This document shows, piece after piece, positions 23,695-36,253 of a stretch of 64,000 nt of DNA. Position 1 is the first letter of the stretch. The number at the start of each line of letters is the position of its first letter. Origin of the DNA: Leptobrachium leishanense (taxonomy: Eukaryota; Chordata; Amphibia; Anura; Megophryidae). The notes beneath the pieces were generated by a model that saw only the letters and a list, made by a program, of their open reading frames with translations, had not been told where the DNA came from and did no database searches. Position numbers and translations under genes: made by a program. Location: positions 119,179,690 to 119,243,689 of the forward strand of contig CM019066.1 in NCBI GenBank assembly GCA_009667805.1, in the 5' to 3' direction.

Positions 23695-25295
23695 CAGGGC
23701 CGGATTAACATAGGGGCAGATGGAGCAGCAGCTCCAGGCCCATGGCTCAGAATAGGCCCAGAGAAAGGATAACTATATTTACATTTAGACCCCTATATCT
23801 CCAACCCCATAGCAGCTACAGGATCACAGAGCATGGCCTTTCCAATGATACCAAACATGACCATGATAACTAACAAAAAATAGTTGTTTTTTTACTTTTC
23901 AATTTTAAAGTAAACAATGATGCTGCACTAACTAACCATCACATTTCTCATGTCACCAACAAGTGTGGAGGTGATGGGTGATGGTGCAATCCATTGTTAC
24001 ATCAAAAACCTAAACTGCCGCATTGCAGGGAACTTTGGACCACTGCATCAAGTTAGGTGTCCTTGGACAGGGCAGTCCTTGGACAATGGCCCTTGCATTA
24101 ATAACAAACCTGACCATGTAAAATGTAAAAGAAAATAAAACAATTTTTTATTCATTTATTTATTTTTAGTTCCAAAACGATGGCATTGTCCATTTGTCAC
24201 GTATAAAATGAGCAATACCACTGCCATTACTCACTGTCACGTCCTGGGTCTCTGGCGCCCCCTCTGGCTTCTATGGACATTGCTTTTAGTTCTGGACATT
24301 TGGTTCACGTCCAAGCCTGGACCTCACCTGGACTGATTGTTCTCATTTAGTATGTGCTATATAGCAGGCATCGCCCTAAGAAGGGCGCTGCCTCATTCTG
24401 ATGTTTCAGTCTCCTTGATCCTTATTCACATACCTTGCAGTTCTGGTAGGGATCTGTTACTCAGGTTCTCCTGTATGTGTTCTAGTTACCCTTTATTACT
24501 TTACTTTCAGGTTTTGGGTTTACTCCTCCACCAGTTCTGTGTTTACATCTGTTTATAATCTCCCAGGTCCTTGGTTATTTATTCTGTTTTGTTCATATGG
24601 TTCCTGTTTTGTATTTATGTTTGCATTTCATGTTTGTTCTCTAGGTTTAAACAGGTTTATGTTTTCACTCATTTTACTCTAGTGTTTAGTTCTCTTATGT
24701 CTTTCTGCCTATAGTTTCCCAGGTCCTAGGTTGTTCATCTGTTTATTTAGTTCAGGTCTATGGTTTTATTCTAGTGCTCAGGTTTTTTGTTTCATTGTGG
24801 TGTTCTGGTCCCTTGCTGTATATAGTACTGTTGTAAATAAATCCCTTGCTTTGTTTATACTTCTATGGGTCATGTCTGTTAACTGCTCAAGTAGCTCACA
24901 CCCCTTCTGTGCCATGTCAGGTCAGGCCCACCGTCACACTCACCTTCTCATTTCCAATGCTGGGAGCAAGGTCAGTGTTTTATACATAGTCATATTATTC
25001 GTAAAAAAACATTTTCCAAAACACAAGGGAAATATTCATTTTTTGGTTAAACTTGCCCTATAGAATATACATATAACCACAAAGGTTTGGATGATAAAAA
25101 TGGGAAAACAATTTTTCACACTCTTTAAATGATTGAAATCTGAATGAAAAATTAATCACACAGTATCTGCCTGGTTAGATATACCCGTCTCTGCATGATT
25201 AAATAACCAAAAATATGTTTTCATTTCACTAAATTACAAAAAAAGCCCACCAAAATCTTCAGCTCCAGGCCCATAGAGATCTTAATCTGGGCCTG
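23695..25295. mobile_element. 1.6-kb hAT element with nested solo LTR
   Basis: Ends CAGGGCCGGATTAAC and TTAATCTGGGCCTG, flanked by a perfect 8-bp duplication ATAGAGTG (23687-23694, 25296-25303). The repeated word GCTCCAGGCCCAT lies near both ends. It carries pieces of the TTAA-type repeat and a 704-bp solo LTR (24235-24938). No transposase. The sequence outside the duplication forms an inverted repeat. Confidence 0.9.
24235..24938 (+). mobile_element. Solo LTR, 704 bp
   Basis: It starts TGTCACGTCC and ends CCACCGTCACA, with an exact 5-bp duplication CTCAC (24230-24234, 24939-24943). A polyadenylation-type AATAAA lies near 24836. Internal retroelement sequence is absent. Confidence 0.85.
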
Positions 25296-25349
25296 ATAGA
25301 GTGTGTACTGATCAAGTGGATGCTTCATATTGTAACAGTAACGGCATGT

Positions 25350-26236
25350 CCTTTAGACTTTTATTTCAGTTGTAGCAGACTAACAGGACTTCTGAAAACA
25401 GATGGAACTTTTGGAGTCACACTGAAACATGGACAAATTATACACAACTGCCTTTTATAATCCATGAGAATTCTGTATAAAAGGCTTGTAGAAATTATAT
25501 TATCTTCCCAGCATTTTTCTTAGAATTAAGAGTTCCTGAATTATTTACACAGAGATACATTTTCTTGAAGAGGTGTACTTTCTTACATTTATGTTAGCAA
25601 TGCCATCATGCAAAAGACAAACCCATAAAACTGCACCCACTCATAGCTAAGAACCAAGCACAGGCTTTCACTTAGAAAAATGTGCTAAGGATATTAAAGC
25701 CGGGTTGGATCAGAAGGATGAAAACCAGATCATCGATTAGAAAATAGCACCCATATGCAGATCCTTTTTCAGACACTTTCCTCATGTTATTTATGTGTCT
25801 GGATTATTTCTGTTTTTTATGAAGTATTGACATGATGAACTAATGCCTGTCATCTTGCTTTTATAACAGTGCTTTTGATTCATTTTGCTGAACTGCTGCA
25901 ACATTCATGCTAGAACAAAGAATAAATTAGAGAAATACTTTGAGTTCTAAATCGTCACTTGATGACTCTCTGAGGTCGCTTTTCAGAAGAACTCTGTCAC
26001 GGACTTGTTCTTGTGCCTTCAACAAGGCTGTATTTAAAACTTTCTTTGAATGTCCTCTGCCAATGAACTTTTGTGACATATCAAGACATTGTAGTTCACG
26101 GTTGCTTGGATTATGTTAACACTCTTTCCATGACCTTATGGAATGCTTGATAGGGAATAGTCATGTGGAAGAGGCTATTGTCAATCACTTGCAGGTGTTT
26201 GACATACTGGGGATAAGTATCTCTTCTTGAGGTTTC
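25350..26236. other. Unassigned sequence
   Basis: Looks single-copy. No gene or element end recognised. Confidence 0.5.
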
Positions 26237-26240
26237 TTAA

Positions 26241-27392
26241 CCCATTCGCTGCTGAGGCATTTCACGCCTCTGTGCTGAGCTAATTTTTACCTGTTTCGCT
26301 CATCATGTCTAAACGCGTTTTGAAGGCTTATTTTAGTATATGACCCAGACATATTATATATCGTTCTTTCTGGCAGATTCGGCAGATTCATAATATATCA
26401 TTATTATATGTATACGTCATTCCCTGTCTGTATAATATAACATAACAAAAAATGCAATAAAATTTGAATTTTCAATAATTTACAATGTGTAAAGTGTTTT
26501 TTTTGCACATTTTAACATGCGAGCAATTGCGGTTATATTTTGTAAGGGGTGCGCTTGTTAAACAAAAAAATTAGAAATGGGGTCTCTTTATATTTTTTGG
26601 GGGGGAAAATTACACGATTTTTAACAAACGCACACCAAACAAAAATCGTTAGTGCAGCATCATTGTTCATAATTTCATTATAATTGAAATGGGAACAATA
26701 TTACTGCATTAACAAAACAAAAAAAACACTTGTTCATTTTTTTTTATAATTTGTTTTTTAAATATTTTTTTATTTTTATTTTTAATTTTTATTTTTGCTC
26801 TGGCCGATCCAACGATATCAAACTTTAACCCCTAGCTGCCACGGATCGGGAGATAGGGGGTTCCAATGAACCCCCCATCTCCACCATTGCTGGCAGCTAG
26901 GGGTTAACTCCAGGACTGGCGTCATCGTGCTATGCACAATGACGCCAGTCATCAGGGGGAGTTCCCGGAGGCTTGGCCGACATCCAAGAAGTCGGCCAGC
27001 TCCGGGAGAGGATCACGATCCGGCACTTTTCGGCGCCGAATCATGATCCGGCTTCCCAGGGGTTAATGTCAGCCCCCATTTGGAAGGGCAGGCTGTGCCC
27101 TTCCAAACGGTGCCTGCCTTAACCTTCTGGCCCCTGGCGATCAGGAGGGAGAGAGGTCCGAAGGACCTCCCCCTCCCTTTCAGGCGCCTCCTCCGCACTC
27201 ACGGGGGGCACCTGAATTAGATGTCATCGTGCCGCCGCGATGACATCTAATGGCCCTGCAGGGGTCCCGGAGTGCCGGGCTGACATCAAAGCTGTCAGCC
27301 CACACCGGGGGGGCCAGCAATCAGCCGGAATCCCGGCCGATTGCTGCCTTCTGTGCTAGGACGCGCTCAGCGTGTCCTTAGCAGCCAACTGG
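26241..27392. mobile_element. TTAA-flanked element, abutting its neighbour
   Basis: TTAA at 26237-26240 and 27393-27396. Ends CCCATTCGCTGCTGAGG and CCTTAGCAGCCAACTGG are inverted repeats. The right half is GC-rich. The right-hand TTAA is also the left target copy of the next element. Confidence 0.75.
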
Positions 27393-27396
27393 TTAA

Positions 27397-28571
27397 TCCC
27401 TTAGGGACTGGGCGATTTTACACAAATCTGTCCTTTAGTGACCGCTGCTGTTTTTACGTTTCTGCGCTGTTCGTGTTTAGGTCAAATTTTCCTCTTACTC
27501 GTTTATGCAACCCACACATATTATACACCGCTTTTTCCACCATTAAATGGACTTTCTAAAAATACCATTATTTCCATCATATCCTATAATTTACTATAAA
27601 ACAAAATATGAAATATGATGAAAAAGTGGTAAAAACACACTTTTTCGTAATCTAATCACAAAAACCTACAACCATCAAAAAAGACCCCAGCTAAATAGTT
27701 TCAGAATTTTGTCCCGAGAATAGAAATACCCAATTTTTACATGTTTTTGCTTTTTAACACCTTTACTGCTGAGCCAGTTCACCTATGTATGCTGAGCTCA
27801 TTCTGACTGTTTTATGCTCATTATTTTTAGATGATAGCTTAGGTCCTATTTTACTAAGCCCACTACGCAATTTTTTTTAATTTTTTTATTTATTTCTTTT
27901 AGCTTTTTTTTACACCGAACCTTGTCATGTTTGGTATCATTGGAAAGGCCATGATCAGGCCTTTCCAATGATGTTCAACATGACCCTCTAGCTCTAGAGA
28001 TAATGGGATCCAAAGGATCCCCCTATCTCCCCTTGGCATCTAGGGGGTTAACTGGCCCACTGACATCCTTACACATATGGTGGGGATGTCAGTGGGTGGG
28101 GGGTGACCTAGAGGCTTGGCTGACATCCACGATGTCAGCCCCCTCCAGGTTTGAATCATGATTTGGCGCAAATTTGCACCGAATCGCGATCCGATAGCGA
28201 AATAGTTAATGCTGCACACCGCTGAAAAGGGGAGACTCTCCCCTTTCCAGCAGTGCAACTTGCAGCACTCTATCTTCAAAAGTTGGTGAGATAGAGGGCT
28301 CCAAAGGAGCCCTTCCCCTCCCCTCCATTGATTTCAATAGGGGTGTCTGCTGATGACGTCACCACGCAGCATGGTGACATCAACGAGCTCGCCGGCCCCT
28401 CTAAAACACGGGGGCAGGCTTCCTCCCTGCCAGAACTGCGAGGGACCCAGCGAGGGAGGTAAGTATTGGGCGGGAGGGAGGTTAGGAGCCGATGACGTAC
28501 TATGTACATCCGCGGGTCTAAGGAAGACCAGTGGGCAGGACATACATGGTACGTCAGCGGTCCCTAAGGGG
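27397..28571. mobile_element. TTAA-flanked element, sister of 6086-7205
   Basis: Starts TCCCTTAGGGACTGG, ends CAGCGGTCCCTAAGGGG; flanks TTAA (27393-27396) and TTGA (28572-28575). It is collinear with 6086-7205 throughout, including the GC-rich block with CTTCCTCCCTGCCAGA. Confidence 0.8.
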
Positions 28572-28575
28572 TTGA

Positions 28576-29633
28576 AGACAAAGTCATGCTATGTAGAAGC
28601 TGGTCCCAACAGGAACATTTTAGCATGTATATTGCAGGGCAACATGGGCACATTTCACACATCTATACTAAGACAAAAGTCAGTTGCAATGTAGAATGCA
28701 TTCTGTCTCTATATCTTTCCGCAGTATCAGTGCTTATAGATTCATATATCATATGATTCAATGAATGGCAAAGTATTTTAGACTGATAGTCCTCATAATT
28801 CTGAATAATGATAGCATATAAAAAAGAAAACAAAGCACTGCAGCACTTAACTTTTCAATATGCGCAGGATCTTTTTTCTGCGAGTTCTGGAACACTCGTA
28901 TTAAAAAATGGCATAAACAATGTAATTAGAGAGAAGTCCTGTATTGATAGAAATTGCCTCGATTGTCTAAAACCTCGAAAAAGGTGAACTAGGAAAGCAA
29001 ATCATGCATATACAGTAGTATAGAAATAAACATCAAACGCTCCTAAGGGTCTTTTCTCCCGGGACCGTAATCCCTTCCTGCTCACTACATCCTCTGTAGA
29101 ATCGGGTCAGATCACCACCAGGTGAAGGAAATAAATCCCAAATACCGATATAATTCAAAGTATAAAAAATATATATATTTATTAAATAGAAAAAACTGCT
29201 TAGAGCTAGACACATTTCATCTACACATAGACTTCCAAAGGAGCAATACATAAGCAGTGTGCACATACACAAATCAAAAAAAGAGTGGAAAGAAAAAGTG
29301 AATACCTTTCTGACAAAAGGATGTGGAGAGCGGGAGAAGATTGAGGTCCCAAAATTTTTTTTTTGTGGTTTTACACTATCGGTCAATTTATATAATTTTA
29401 GGACCTCTCTCTACATACATTGTTTATGAATAATGATAGTGCCTTTTTTATTGGCTAGTCTGATCTCAATGCTATTATCAATGGCCAGACAATTCCATGC
29501 CTACCTTTCAGCCTTGATAGCATTAGGGTGAGTGGATATTGAACACTTGGTCACTTTCATAACTAATGTGCAAAGGTTTTAATAGTGGTGTTAATAGAAG
29601 GATCAAAGCATCTTAAGGCAAGATAATTGCTGT
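28576..29633. other. Unassigned sequence, possibly an old repeat
   Basis: No terminal repeats found. The part at 29040-29400 has the look of a dispersed repeat, but I could not identify it. Confidence 0.4.
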
Positions 29634-29899
29634 TCAACCAAAATACAAAAAGAAAGTGGCTCGATCCTCATTTTCCTACAGAGCACCACAATTACGGAAT
29701 AACCTCCCAGACGCCATCAAATCCTGCCCCAGTCTAAAGTCCCTTAAGAGATCTCTATTAACATACCTCGATACAGAATGAACCTGTAAACACGTAACAT
29801 AGTGAACAGATTTCCTACATATTTATTTTATGTTTTAATCTGTATATTTGTGTGTTGTTTTTAATATCTTGTATTTTATTACTTTGTATTTCTGTACCT
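29634..29899 (+). pseudogene. Rex1-like LINE 3' end, left half
   Basis: This encodes the terminal RT block with RNNLPDAIKSCPSLKS-like frames and the start of the 3' UTR to TTTCTGTACCT. It is interrupted by a solo LTR at 29900 and resumes at 37041. Confidence 0.85.
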
Positions 29900-30368
29900 T
29901 GTCATGATTTCACATTCCAGCCAGGCCCCCTGGTGGTGAGAGCGGAGCTCATCAGCTCTGGCAGGTTTTTAGAATAGCCTCTGCAGACCATCTTCCCTGT
30001 GGCTTCCTATATATTTGGCCAGCAGTAGAACAGATCCCTGCTTCAGGATAAGTTCCCTTACTGAGTGCCCACTTTGTGATCTGCTTTTGTTTATAATATA
30101 TTACTGTGTATGACCTCTTGGCGTGATTCCTGGACCTCTCTTCTGTCAGCTCCCTGGACCCTGTACCATGTATCCTGATATACCTGTGTATGACTTGGTG
30201 TGTATTCTGGATTATTCTATTGTCTGCTCCCCGGAATCTGTATACTGCCTTCCGTGTATTGACCTCGGCCTGTATGACCTGTTTCCTGGCTCCTGATCCC
30301 TGCTTACGACTGACATTTCTCTCTGGCGTTTAGATCTGACTTTCCCTAATATTTCTTGTGTATCTATT

Positions 30369-32433
30369 ACTAGCTTTGGATTTGGGATTTTGGGATTTGT
30401 TAAAATAGTTTTTAAAAGAAACTGAGATATAGGTATACTGTTTAAAAGTATTCACCCCCCCCCTTTATTTAACCCCCCCATTTGGGATTTTTGGAAAATG
30501 GCAAAACACATGTTTTTTATTTTTTTCAGGAAGATTGTATATACCAAATTTCACACGTGTAACATCTTTGGTTCTTGAAATATAGGTATAGTGATAAAAG
30601 TATTCACCCCCTATTTAGACCCCCCCATTGGATTTTTGGAAAAATCGTAAAATATATGTTTTTGTTATTTTTCAAGATGGATTTACATACCAATTTTCAG
30701 GCCTGTAACATCTTTGGTTTTTGAAATTTATGCATACTGATGAAAGTATTCACTCCCCCTCTTTGCCCCCCACCGGATCTTTGGAAAATGGTAAAATATG
30801 TGGTTTTCTTATTTCTCAAGACGAATCTAAATACAAATTTTCACATCTGTAACATCTTCTGCTTATGAGATATAGGTATCCTGTTTAAAAGTATTCACCC
30901 CCCTTTTTCACCCCGCACCTGGGATTTTTGGAAAATGGTAAAACACCTTTTTGTTTATTTTTCAAGAACATCGTAAATACCAAATTTCATGTCTGTAACA
31001 GCTTTGTTTTTTGAAATACAGGTATACTGCTAAAAATATTCAGACCCCCATTCCTCTGACCCCCTTAATTGGATTTGTGAAAAATGGCAAAACACATGTT
31101 TGGTTTTTCACGAACATAGTAAATACCAAATTTCACACCCATAACAACTTCGGTTTTTGAAATATAGGTTTACTGATAAAAGTATTCAACCCCCCTTTTG
31201 CCCCCCCCATGGAATTTACAGAAAATGGTAAAATGTGTTTTTTTCTATTTTTCGAGGTGAATCTAAATACCAATTTTCAGGCCTGTAACATCTTCTGTTT
31301 TCAAGATATAGGTATCATGTTTCAAATATTCAACCCCCTTTTTTCACCCCTGAACTTGGATTTTTGAAAAACAATAAAATACGTGTTTTTTTATTTTTCA
31401 AGAAGAATCTAAATACCGATTTTCACATGTGTAACATCTTCTGTTTTTGAACTATAGGTGTCCTGTTTAAAATATTCAACCCCCTTTTTCTCCCCCTTAG
31501 GGGCGGAGTTTACAAAAATCCTTCCTTAGTAGGTGCCTATATCATAAAAACAGTGCACCTTCAAAATGTCACGTTCCTAGCTTAAACGGTTTCAGCTGGG
31601 CATTGATCAGTCAGTCAGTCAGGACTTTCGCGTTTATGATAAAAGTATTCAACCCCCCTTTTTGTCCCCCCAAGGAATTTTCAGAAAAAGGTAAAATACG
31701 TGTTTTTTTTATTTCTCAAGACGAATCTAAATACTGATTTTCATGTCTGTAACATCTTCTGTTTTTGAGCTATAGGTATCCTGTGTAAAATATTCAACCC
31801 CTTTTATCACCCCCTTAGGGGCGGAGTTTCCAAAAATCCTTCCTTCGTGGGTGCCTACAGCATAAAAACAATGCACCTTCAAAATGTCACGTTCCTAGGT
31901 TAAATGGTTTCAGCTGGGCGTTGATCAGTCAGTCAGTCAGGACTTTCGCATTTATGATAAAAGTAGTCAACCCCCTTTACCAGAAAATGGTAAAATACGT
32001 GTTTTTTTTATTTTTCAAGAAAAAACTAAATACCGATTTTCAGGCCTGTAACATCTTCTGTTTTAGAGATATAGGTATCCTGTTTAAAATATTTAAAATA
32101 TTCAACCCCCTATTTTGGCCCCCCCATTTGAATTTTTGAAAAATGGCAAAATACGTGTTTTTTTATTTTTCAAGACCAATCTAAATACCGATTTTCACAT
32201 CTGTAACATCTTCAGTTTTTGAGCTATAGGTATCCTGTTTAAAATATTCAACCCCCTTTTTCACCCCCTTAGGGGCGGAGTTTCCAAAAATCCTTCCTTA
32301 GTGGGTGCCTACGTCATAAAAACAGTGCACCTTCAAAATTTCACGTTCCTAGGATAAACGGTTTCAGCTGGGCGTTGATCAGTCAGTCAATCAGTCAGTC
32401 CGTCAGGACTTTCGCGTTTATATATATAGATAG
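30369..32433 (+). repeat. Tandem-repeat element A
   Basis: The head is ACTAGCTTTGGATTTGGG. Units of about 145-165 bp follow, each containing GGAAAATGGTAAAA, a T run, TTTTTCAAGA, TGTAACATCTT, a TATAGGTAT motif and a poly-C stretch. Tail modules (AGGGGCGGAGTTTCC ... GTTTCAGCTGGGC ... CAGTCAGTCAGG) occur near 31495, 31808 and 32262. It ends TATATATAGATAG. Non-coding. Confidence 0.85.
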
Positions 32434-33003
32434 ACTAGCTTTTGCCCGCGGCTTCGCTCGCGTGGATTTTAGGATTTGTTAAAATTGTTTTTTAAAAGAA
32501 ACTTGAGTTTCTTTTGGTAGAACCCCCCTTTCCCCCCACTTGGGATTTTTGGAAAATTGTAAAACACGTGTTTTTTTATTTTTCAAGAAGAATGTAAGTG
32601 CCAAATCTCACACCTGTAACATCTTTGGTTTTTGAAATATAGGTATACTGATAAAAGTATTCACATCCCTTTCCCCCACCCCCTTAACTGGATTTTCGGA
32701 AAATGGTAAAATATGGGGTTTTTTTGCACGAAGATTGTAAATATCGAATTTTACACCTGTAATATCATTGGTTTTTGAAATATAGGTATAGTGATAAAGG
32801 TATTCATCCCCCTTTTTGCCCCCCCCCCACTGGATTTTTTCTAAAATGGTGAAATACGTGTTGTTTTATTTTCAAGACGAATCTAAATACCAATTTTCAC
32901 GTCTGTAACATCTTCTGTTTTTGAGAAATAGGTATCCTGTTGAAAAGTATTCACCCCCCTTTTTTCACCCACCACGTGGGATTCTTGGAAAATGGTAAAA
33001 CAT

Positions 33004-34627
33004 GTGTTTTTTTATTTTTCAAGATGATTGTAAGTGCCAGATTTCACACCTGTAACATCTTTGGTTTTTGGAAATATAGGTATACTGATAAAAGTATTCA
33101 ACCCCCTTTGTCCCCCTCCCACTGGATTTTTGGAAAATAGGTGTTTTTTTGTTTCTCAAGACAAATCTAAATACCAATGTTCACATCTGTATCATCTTCT
33201 GTTTTTGAGATGTAGGTATCCTGTTTAAAAGTATTCCCCCCCTTTATTTACCCCACACTTGGATTTTTGGAAAATGGTAAAACACGTGTTTCTTAATTTT
33301 CAAAAGATTGTAATTACCAAACTTCACACCTGTAACATCTTGGTTTTTGAACTATAGATATACTGATAAAAGTATTCAGACGCCTTTCCCTCGACCCCCC
33401 CCCTTATTTGGATTTGTGGAAAATGGTAAAACACGTGTTTCTTAATTTTCAAAAGATTGTAATTACCAAACTTCACACCTGTAACATCTTGGTTTTTGAA
33501 CAATAGATATACTGATAAAAGTATTCAGACCCCTTTCCCTCGACTCCCCTTATTTGGATTTGTGGAAAATGGCAAAACATGTGTTTGTTTGTTTTCACGA
33601 AGATTGTAAATACCAAATTTCACATCCATAACATCTTTGTTTTTTGAAATATAGGTATACTGATAAAAGTATTCAACCCCCCTTTTTGCCCCCTCCCACT
33701 GAAGTTTTGGAAAATGGTAAAATAGGTTTTTTTTTGTTTCTCAAGACGAATCTAAATACCAATTTTCACGTATGTAACATCTTCTGTTTTTGAGATATAG
33801 GTATCCTGTTTAAAAGTATTTAGCCCCCGTTTTTTTCTTCCCCCTTGGGATCTTTGGAAAATGGCAAAACACCTGTTTTTATTTTTCAAGAAGATTTGTA
33901 AATACCAAATTTCATGTCTGTAACATCTTTGGTTTTTGAAATTTAGGTATAATGATAAAAATATTCAGACCCCTTTCCCCCGACCCCCCAATTGGATTTG
34001 TGGAAAATGGCAAAAAACATGTTTGGTTTTTTTCACGAAGATTGTAAATACCAAATTTCACACCCGTAACATCTTCGGTTTTTGAAATATAGGTATACTG
34101 ATAAAGGTATTCAACCCCCGTTTTTGCCCCCCCAAGGAATTTTCAGAACATGGTAAAATACGTGTTGTTTTATTTTTCAAGACCAATTTTCAGGACTGTA
34201 ACATCGTCTGTTTTGGAGATACAGGAATCCTGTTTAAAATATTTAAAATATTCAACCCCCTTTTTCACCCCCTTATGGGTGGATTTTCCAAAAATCCTTC
34301 TTTAGTGGGCGCCTAAATCATAAAAACAGTGCACCTTCAAAATTTCACATTCCTAGGTTAAACGGTTTCAGCTGGGCGTTGATGAGTCAATCAGTCAGGA
34401 CTTTAGCGTTTATGATAAAAGTATTCAACCCGCCTTTTTGCCGCCCAAGGAATTTTCAGAAAATGTGTAAAATACGTGTTTTTTTATTTGTCAAGATGAA
34501 TCTAAATACCGATTTTCACTTCTGTACCATCTTCTGTTTTTAAGATATAGGTATCCTGTTTAAAATATTTAAAATATTCAACCCCCTTTTTTTGCCCCAG
34601 TTGAATTTTTGAAAAATGGTAAAATAC
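33004..34627 (+). repeat. 1624-bp duplication, copy 1
   Basis: This is directly repeated at 34628-36253. In the parts compared base by base, only two single-C length differences in C runs were seen. It includes one tail module and about ten basic units. Confidence 0.9.
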
Positions 34628-36253
34628 GTGTTTTTTTATTTTTCAAGATGATTGTAAGTGCCAGATTTCACACCTGTAACATCTTTGGTTTTTGGAAATA
34701 TAGGTATACTGATAAAAGTATTCAACCCCCTTTGTCCCCCTCCCACTGGATTTTTGGAAAATAGGTGTTTTTTTGTTTCTCAAGACAAATCTAAATACCA
34801 ATGTTCACATCTGTATCATCTTCTGTTTTTGAGATGTAGGTATCCTGTTTAAAAGTATTCCCCCCCTTTATTTACCCCACACTTGGATTTTTGGAAAATG
34901 GTAAAACACGTGTTTCTTAATTTTCAAAAGATTGTAATTACCAAACTTCACACCTGTAACATCTTGGTTTTTGAACTATAGATATACTGATAAAAGTATT
35001 CAGACGCCTTTCCCTCGACCCCCCCCCTTATTTGGATTTGTGGAAAATGGTAAAACACGTGTTTCTTAATTTTCAAAAGATTGTAATTACCAAACTTCAC
35101 ACCTGTAACATCTTGGTTTTTGAACAATAGATATACTGATAAAAGTATTCAGACCCCTTTCCCTCGACTCCCCTTATTTGGATTTGTGGAAAATGGCAAA
35201 ACATGTGTTTGTTTGTTTTCACGAAGATTGTAAATACCAAATTTCACATCCATAACATCTTTGTTTTTTGAAATATAGGTATACTGATAAAAGTATTCAA
35301 CCCCCCTTTTTGCCCCCTCCCACTGAAGTTTTGGAAAATGGTAAAATAGGTTTTTTTTTGTTTCTCAAGACGAATCTAAATACCAATTTTCACGTATGTA
35401 ACATCTTCTGTTTTTGAGATATAGGTATCCTGTTTAAAAGTATTTAGCCCCCGTTTTTTTCTTCCCCCTTGGGATCTTTGGAAAATGGCAAAACACCTGT
35501 TTTTATTTTTCAAGAAGATTTGTAAATACCAAATTTCATGTCTGTAACATCTTTGGTTTTTGAAATTTAGGTATAATGATAAAAATATTCAGACCCCTTT
35601 CCCCCGACCCCCCCAATTGGATTTGTGGAAAATGGCAAAAAACATGTTTGGTTTTTTTCACGAAGATTGTAAATACCAAATTTCACACCCGTAACATCTT
35701 CGGTTTTTGAAATATAGGTATACTGATAAAGGTATTCAACCCCCGTTTTTGCCCCCCCAAGGAATTTTCAGAACATGGTAAAATACGTGTTGTTTTATTT
35801 TTCAAGACCAATTTTCAGGACTGTAACATCGTCTGTTTTGGAGATACAGGAATCCTGTTTAAAATATTTAAAATATTCAACCCCCTTTTTCACCCCCTTA
35901 TGGGTGGATTTTCCAAAAATCCTTCTTTAGTGGGCGCCTAAATCATAAAAACAGTGCACCTTCAAAATTTCACATTCCTAGGTTAAACGGTTTCAGCTGG
36001 GCGTTGATGAGTCAATCAGTCAGGACTTTAGCGTTTATGATAAAAGTATTCAACCCGCCTTTTTGCCGCCCAAGGAATTTTCAGAAAATGTGTAAAATAC
36101 GTGTTTTTTTATTTGTCAAGATGAATCTAAATACCGATTTTCACTTCTGTACCATCTTCTGTTTTTAAGATATAGGTATCCTGTTTAAAATATTTAAAAT
36201 ATTCAACCCCCCTTTTTTTGCCCCAGTTGAATTTTTGAAAAATGGTAAAATAC
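34628..36253 (+). repeat. 1624-bp duplication, copy 2 (1626 bp)
   Basis: Collinear with 33004-34627. It carries one extra C at the C run near 35612 and one near 36208. The junction falls in the shared word GTGTTTTTTTATTTTTCAAG, which could have supported unequal exchange. Confidence 0.9.

Noticed and set aside
29033..29386. 117-codon minus-strand open frame
   Set aside because: Low-complexity hydrophobic translation of an AT-rich repeat; no recognisable domain.
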